Positions 59,770-64,000 of a DNA stretch of 64,000 bases are shown piece after piece. The notes under the pieces are model-generated. The model did not search any database, was not told the DNA's origin, and saw nothing but the letters and a program-made list of their open reading frames with translations. Source of the stretch: Peribacillus kribbensis DSM 17871 (GTDB taxonomy: Bacteria > Bacillota > Bacilli > Bacillales > DSM-1321); assembly GCF_000430765.1 (NCBI RefSeq), contig NZ_AUMQ01000036.1:1-64000 (forward strand), read 5' to 3'. Numbering within the stretch: position 1 is the first letter of the stretch; the number at the start of each line of letters is the position of its first letter. The translations under genes and the position numbers were made by a program.

Positions 59770-60891
59770 CTATTCTGTTTTTAAGTGTTCACGGTCGACT
59801 GCTAAAGGCGGCTGCTCAAACCATCCGTTGTCGAGCATGATTCTCGCTGCTTCCTCCACAAATATGGAAATGTCCATCAGTGATTTGCCATACATGAGGC
59901 CGATATCATGTCTTCCGTTTACGGCTATGGAGTTCCCAAATGCCCTTAATTTCATCGAAAACATATCCATCTTGTGGAAAAGCATGAGCTTATCGGAAAA
60001 AGGAGGAACCGTGGACAGCTTCACTAAATGATCCAAAGGCTGGGGAGTCGGCAGACTCGCCTTATGCAGTTCTCCTATATATCGTTCTACAGATTTCTGT
60101 GTCAGGACCTTCCCTTTTATAAACAGCTCTCTGACTTTTTTTGATTCTGCCACCTGGCAAAAGCCGAGGATCAGGGCTTTGCTCGTCACATTATTTTCAA
60201 TATTGTCATAGAGGTGTGTAATTTCAAGAGCATGCAGGGGCCGGACCTTTCCCAGATAGCCATTCAGGAAATCCTTATGCACATAGACCGCTTTTTCTGG
60301 AACAGGAATGACGGGCGGTTTGATGATCAGTTTCTTTTTCATGAGGATATTCTTGACCTTTTCGACCAGGATGGTGGTGGCCTCCATGCTATAGATAAAA
60401 AACTCTGTAATATCCTTTCTGAATAACAGCGGAATGGCGATGTGGTAAATGCTTAGTCCCGCCTTGGCTGCATATTTCAGGTAATGAACGTAAAATTCAT
60501 CTTCAAACAGCCTGGGAGCATCCAGATTTACATCCTGATCGGAAAACCCTATTGGAATCGGGAAGTTTTCTTTTTTAAAAATCTCGCCGACGGAAGCTAC
60601 AAAATCAGTCGACAGCTGCAAGGCATCTTCCACAAGCTGTTTAATGTCCTCATCCTCCACATGCTGGAGGAAATATTTCAGGATGCATGTTGACATACTG
60701 TTGCCCATATAGGCCGCCCAGAGTTTGCCCATTTCTGATGCTGTCAAAGGGCCGCTCGAATCCCTGTGAATGGGTGCCCTGTCGAGAAGACAGGATTTGT
60801 CCTCATTTTTCTCCTCAATTTTTCCTTCTTTAGGACTTTCGTTTTGGGGTTCCGACTTTGATCCGATCTTTTTGGGTTTAATGAAATCCAC
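59770..60891 (-). CDS. DUF3231 protein (two tandem domains)
   Basis: About 373 residues from the GTG at 60891 (GGAGGGG upstream); a longer frame from 60963 lacks an RBS. After a charged linker come two DUF3231 modules, each starting with an LTASEMGKLWAAYMGNS / LHALEITHLYDNIENNV type helix and ending with the helical ferritin-like bundle pattern. It is common in spore-formers and sometimes linked to spore coat or stress; function unproven. Confidence 0.8.
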   Translation of the reverse strand: MDFIKPKKIGSKSEPQNESPKEGKIEEKNEDKSCLLDRAPIHRDSSGPLTASEMGKLWAAYMGNSMSTCILKYFLQHVEDEDIKQLVEDALQLSTDFVASVGEIFKKENFPIPIGFSDQDVNLDAPRLFEDEFYVHYLKYAAKAGLSIYHIAIPLLFRKDITEFFIYSMEATTILVEKVKNILMKKKLIIKPPVIPVPEKAVYVHKDFLNGYLGKVRPLHALEITHLYDNIENNVTSKALILGFCQVAESKKVRELFIKGKVLTQKSVERYIGELHKASLPTPQPLDHLVKLSTVPPFSDKLMLFHKMDMFSMKLRAFGNSIAVNGRHDIGLMYGKSLMDISIFVEEAARIMLDNGWFEQPPLAVDREHLKTE

Positions 60892-60981
60892 CTGGCATCG
60901 CCCCTCCGTTTTTTTCTTATCTTCTACTCTGGAAGGCGGTTTATACAATTTTCCAGCAGTCAATTATTGTTCACATAAAAA

Positions 60982-61009
60982 AATGCCCTGAACAAAGTTC
61001 AGGGCATTC
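60982..61009 (-). terminator. Terminator of the DHA2 efflux gene
   Basis: AATGCCCTGAAC / GTTCAGGGCATT with a 3-nt loop, followed on the minus strand by TTTTTTATG. Confidence 0.88.
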
Positions 61010-61013
61010 TTCC

Positions 61014-62540
61014 TTAATTTTCTGCCAAGTTTTTGGCTGACTCGGAGTTCGCCGGCATGGCACCAAACGGACTTCCGGTTTGCTTTACCCGCTGAATGAA
61101 GAACGCCAGAATCAATGCTACACAGGCAATTCCCACTGAAACAAGGAATGAGTCGTTGATTCCCTCTAGGGCCGCCTTCATGGCAATCTGCTGCTTCATG
61201 GCAGCTGCCGCTTCGGCAGTCGGCTGTCCTGTCATATGCTTCATGGCAGAAGCCGCCATGTCTTTTGCATGCGTTTCAGTCCGGTTGGACATAATCGTCA
61301 CAAGAAGAGCGGAGCCTATGGCACCTGATACCTGCTGGAGCGTATTGTTCATCGCAGTTCCATGCGGATACAGATGTGCCGGAAGCTGGTTTAATCCATT
61401 CGTCATAACTGGCATCATGACCATGGACATACCGAACATACGTGCTGAGTATAACAAAATCAAGGTTGTATAAGAGGTATCAAAAGTCAGATTGCTGAAC
61501 ATATAAGTCGTAAAGGTCATAATGACCAACCCAATGACCGCAAGCGCCCTTCCGCCAAATTTATCGAACAATTTACCGGTGATCGGGCTCATGATTCCCA
61601 TCAGCAGGGAACCTGGAAGCAACAAAAGACCTGATTTTACAGGCGAGATGCCGCGAAGGGTCTGTAGATAGATCGGCATCAGAAGCATGGCTGAGAACAT
61701 GGCCATGGAGATGACGATGGAAATGGCTGAAGATAAGGCAAACATCGGATATTTATAAACCTTGAAGTTCAGCATAGGCTTATCAAGGAAGTTCTGGCGG
61801 ACAATGAACAGTACCAGACAGATTGCACCGGCGGCAATCGTAACATACACATACGGGCTGTCCCAGCCTTTATCGCCTGCAGAGCTGAAGCCGTACAGCA
61901 GCCCGCCGAACGCGATGCTCGAAAGCACTAAAGACAGGATATCGAGCTGAAGGACGATTTTCTCCTTTTTGTCCTTCAATAAGAAGAAGCCGACGACCAG
62001 GGTCACAGCAGCGATTGGAGATACAAGATGGAACAGAATTCTCCAGCTGTTGTGTTCAATCAGATACCCTGACAGTGTCGGGCCGACTGCAGGTGCAAAA
62101 ATGAAGACTAATCCGAACATCCCCATTGCTGCCCCCCTCTTTTCAGGCGGGAAGCTTGTAAGCATCACATTCATTAACAGCGGCATCATGATGGCTGAGC
62201 CGGCGGCCTGGATCATCCTGGCTGTCAAAAGCAGCGGGAAGACGTGGGCAAAGCCCGCTATGATGGTACCTGCTGTAAATAAGACCATGGCTGTAAGAAA
62301 CAGCCCTCTTACCGAATATTTTTGAATTAAAAACGCAGTTGCCGGAATCATGACTCCGTTTACGAGCATATAACCGGTCGCGAGCCACTGAACGGTGGAG
62401 GCACCGACTGATAAATCCTTCATAATGGATGGCAGCGCCACATTCAGAAGAGTTTCATTTAACATAGAGATAAACGCACCAATCATCAGAATTGTTATAA
62501 TTCCGTATGGAGGGCGGTCATAAAATTTCGCTTGTTCCAT
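61014..62540 (-). CDS. DHA2-type MFS multidrug transporter (14 TM)
   Basis: 508 residues from the ATG at 62540 (GGAGGAAAAGG). Motif A-like region and motif C (LVFIFAPAVGPTLSGYLIEH) of drug:H+ antiporters; 14 predicted helices. It resembles EmrB/LmrB/MdtP-type exporters. Divergent from a TetR regulator whose likely operator abuts the promoter between them, the standard arrangement for an inducible drug-efflux unit. C-terminal tail about 25 residues, cytoplasmic. Confidence 0.92.
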   Translation of the reverse strand: MEQAKFYDRPPYGIITILMIGAFISMLNETLLNVALPSIMKDLSVGASTVQWLATGYMLVNGVMIPATAFLIQKYSVRGLFLTAMVLFTAGTIIAGFAHVFPLLLTARMIQAAGSAIMMPLLMNVMLTSFPPEKRGAAMGMFGLVFIFAPAVGPTLSGYLIEHNSWRILFHLVSPIAAVTLVVGFFLLKDKKEKIVLQLDILSLVLSSIAFGGLLYGFSSAGDKGWDSPYVYVTIAAGAICLVLFIVRQNFLDKPMLNFKVYKYPMFALSSAISIVISMAMFSAMLLMPIYLQTLRGISPVKSGLLLLPGSLLMGIMSPITGKLFDKFGGRALAVIGLVIMTFTTYMFSNLTFDTSYTTLILLYSARMFGMSMVMMPVMTNGLNQLPAHLYPHGTAMNNTLQQVSGAIGSALLVTIMSNRTETHAKDMAASAMKHMTGQPTAEAAAAMKQQIAMKAALEGINDSFLVSVGIACVALILAFFIQRVKQTGSPFGAMPANSESAKNLAEN

Positions 62541-62658
62541 TCCTTTTCCTCCCATTAAACTCATAGTTCATTTTTTTGTACCCTCATTCTGCATAAAATC
62601 TATTTTATACCGGCAGTTCAATTTGTGCAATCTATTTTTTACAAAAATATGCCGGCAT

Positions 62659-62687
62659 TTGAACCGTCTGGATTTATGGCGTATAAT
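62659..62687 (+). promoter_or_regulatory. SigA promoter of the TetR gene
   Basis: TTGAAC (62659-62664) and TATAAT (62682-62687) with the optimal 17-bp spacer, 43 bp upstream of the TetR start codon. Confidence 0.75.
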
Positions 62688-62690
62688 CTC

Positions 62691-62709
62691 ATTAGACAGC
62701 GAGTCTAAT
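62691..62709. promoter_or_regulatory. Candidate TetR operator
   Basis: ATTAGAC-N5-GTCTAAT, a perfect 7-bp dyad three bases downstream of the -10 box. It is positioned to block transcription initiation, suggesting autorepression and control of the divergent efflux gene. Confidence 0.75.
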
Positions 62710-62729
62710 CGGAATAAAAGGTGGATGAG

Positions 62730-63614
62730 ATGAACAGTCGTAAACAGCAGGTTATTAACAGGGCACACCAATTATTTATTGAAAAAGGTTTCCAAGCCAC
62801 TTCTATACAAGACATCCTGGACTACAGCGGTATTTCCAAAGGAACATTTTATAATTATTTCTCCTCGAAAAGTGAGCTGCTGATCGCAATCTTCACTTCG
62901 TTAAGCCAGCGGATCGACCAGGAACGGAATGAACTCCTTATCGGACAGGACCCCTCCAATAAAGAAATTTTTATCCAGCAGATTGAGCTGCAGATGGAAT
63001 TCAACCAAAAGCATAAACTGTTGACTCTTTTTGAAGAAGTTTTTGTTTCGAACGATCCGTTTCTGAAGGATTTTTTAAATCAGATGAAAATGATGTATAT
63101 CCGCTGGATCTATAACCGGCTGGTGGATTTGTTTGAGGAGAGCATGCGTCCATTCTTGCTGGATTGCGCGATCATGTTCACCGGAATGCTTCATAATAAT
63201 ATCCATTTTTATTTCTTGGCCCATCCTTCCCTCAGAGACTTCAGGAAAGTCATCCAATACAGCGTAAACCGGCTGGAAGGATTGGTGGTGGATGCTGCAA
63301 AGCATGGTGAACACTTACTGACTCCTTCCATCTGGGATAAATGGCTGCCAGGCTGCCCCACATTTGAGGAAGGCTTCAAGAAGAAGCTGGCAAATAGTAT
63401 CAACGAGCTGAAAATGGAGATCCATGATGGAAAGCGCATCGAGCTGCTGGACTTCATTCAGGAGGAAGTCACCCATTCCAAAATCCCGCGGAAATTCCTC
63501 ATCGAGGCCGTCCTTTCATCTTTGGAGAATCAGCAGGAAACAGGATGGAACAGGAAACTTGATAGCCTCAGGGATATGATCGGCCGTTTTTTTGCCGGCC
63601 AGGAGGCTATTTAG
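62730..63614 (+). CDS. TetR-family repressor of the efflux gene
   Basis: 294 residues from the ATG at 62730 (AAAGGTGG). N-terminal HTH with KGFQATSIQDILDYSGISKG followed by TFYNYFSSKSELLIAIF, typical TetR. The C-terminal ligand domain is about 230 residues, longer than the common 150, as in the FadR/YxaF-like long TetR group. It is probably induced by a drug exported by the divergent DHA2 pump. Confidence 0.92.
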   Translation: MNSRKQQVINRAHQLFIEKGFQATSIQDILDYSGISKGTFYNYFSSKSELLIAIFTSLSQRIDQERNELLIGQDPSNKEIFIQQIELQMEFNQKHKLLTLFEEVFVSNDPFLKDFLNQMKMMYIRWIYNRLVDLFEESMRPFLLDCAIMFTGMLHNNIHFYFLAHPSLRDFRKVIQYSVNRLEGLVVDAAKHGEHLLTPSIWDKWLPGCPTFEEGFKKKLANSINELKMEIHDGKRIELLDFIQEEVTHSKIPRKFLIEAVLSSLENQQETGWNRKLDSLRDMIGRFFAGQEAI

Positions 63615-63620
63615 AACGTT

Positions 63621-63674
63621 AAATGGGGCGGTTTTTTATACACTCCTTAGATTGTATAAAAAACCGCCCCATTT
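63621..63674 (+). terminator. Long bidirectional terminator
   Basis: A perfect 22-bp stem from AAATGGGGCGG to CCGCCCCATTT with a 10-nt loop, followed by TTATTTT; it separates two convergent genes. Confidence 0.9.
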
Positions 63675-63687
63675 TTATTTTAAGCCA

Positions 63688-63945
63688 TTATTTTTCCTTA
63701 ATCCAGGTCAATAAAAACAGTCTAGTTTCTTCAGCAGGGAAATACCATTTATTTCCGATTTTATATTTTGGCATCCTGGGATCCTTAAAAAAGGTTTTCT
63801 GTATGGTTTTCAGGCTCATGCTTGTCTGCTTTTCCAGCTCCCTGGAATCCCAAATGACCGACCCGCTTTGCGAGCCTTTTACATACTTCACGACTTCTTC
63901 TTTGAATATCTTTCTTAATTCCTCTTCATTTGTTCTTATATCCAT
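63688..63945 (-). CDS. Small DNA-binding-type protein (phage/excisionase-like)
   Basis: 85 residues from the ATG at 63945; GGAGG lies about 11 nt upstream (a longer start at 63963 is possible). The C-terminal half reads SRELEKQTSMSLKTIQKTFF, KDPRMPKYKIGNKWYFPAEE, TRLFLLTWIKEK: a winged-helix pattern (HTH, then K-I-G-x-KWYFPA wing) like excisionase/DUF771 phage proteins. It may be a remnant of an integrated element beyond the right edge. Confidence 0.65.
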   Translation of the reverse strand: MDIRTNEEELRKIFKEEVVKYVKGSQSGSVIWDSRELEKQTSMSLKTIQKTFFKDPRMPKYKIGNKWYFPAEETRLFLLTWIKEK

Positions 63946-64000
63946 CCTGTTGAAAGCCTCCATAATTGGAATACATCTAATGTATCGGATGGAAATTTCA

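Overview
The window comes from a member of the Bacillaceae (Firmicutes). Supporting signs are AGGAGG-type ribosome binding sites, frequent GTG/TTG starts, many U-tailed hairpin terminators, and typical Bacillus families: a ComK-type competence factor, an intracellular subtilisin with an LIPF propeptide motif, Ger(x)C/GerAB germination remnants, DUF3934, an FbpA-type Fur-regulated peptide, DUF3231, a UgtP/YkoN-type glycosyltransferase and a LipA-type lipase. I see no rRNA, tRNA, CRISPR array or intact mobile element. The IS traces are one IS3-type orfA running off the left edge and one IS4-type transposase scrap at 37.5 kb.

Layout. 0-6.7 kb: IS3 orfA end, a two-copy intergenic repeat, then a minus-strand operon (N-carbamoyl/allantoate-type amidohydrolase, M20D amidohydrolase, DUF3311 protein, SSS symporter), preceded by a separately terminated GAF-PucR-type regulator. 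6.7-13.7 kb: secreted His-rich protein, DUF3934, GH13 alpha-glucosidase, lipoprotein, a decayed hydantoinase A fragment, a beta-lactamase-fold serine hydrolase and a frameshifted GNAT gene. 13.7-20.3 kb: gamma-glutamyltransferase, a two-component pair, and a carbonic anhydrase-SulP operon. 20.3-25.7 kb: a tricarballylate/aconitate-type cluster (PrpF, MFS, TcuA-like flavoprotein, divergent LysR). 25.7-33.7 kb: FbpA-like peptide, SMP-30 lactonase, SH3-NlpC/P60 hydrolase, IspA, ComK, and an ArgH-like lyase next to a ROK repressor.

29.6-39.4 kb is unusually rich in gene debris: 2'-5' RNA ligase, YVTN propeller, histidine phosphatase, hexulose-phosphate synthase, IS4 transposase, GerC, GerAB and SDR fragments. 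Embedded in it are an Rrf2 regulator, a thioredoxin and five 19-bp palindromes of the form TGTAA-N9-TTACA, which look like one operator family.

39.9-44.7 kb: an ArsR regulator followed by three luciferase-like (LLM) oxidoreductases and an Old Yellow Enzyme. 45-53.5 kb: mixed housekeeping genes (Nudix, alpha/beta hydrolase, thioesterase, DedA, polysaccharide deacetylase plus glycosyltransferase, PhnB/VOC-type, lipase). 53.8-57.3 kb is AT-rich accessory DNA: an Arr-type rifampin ADP-ribosyltransferase with an extra N-terminal helical domain, a LysE exporter divergent from an XRE-cupin regulator with clear operator repeats, and small or decayed ORFs. 57.4-64 kb: HAD phosphatase, acyltransferase, DUF3231 protein, a DHA2 drug-efflux pump divergent from its TetR regulator (operator abutting the -10), and a small DNA-binding-type protein.

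How the genes work together: most of the window consists of small self-contained regulator-plus-catabolism or regulator-plus-efflux modules. The best candidates for something new are the Rrf2 palindrome regulon, the ArsR/triple-LLM/OYE operon, the ArgH-like/ROK pair and the N-terminally extended Arr. All functions are inferred by eye from sequence motifs; no database search was possible.
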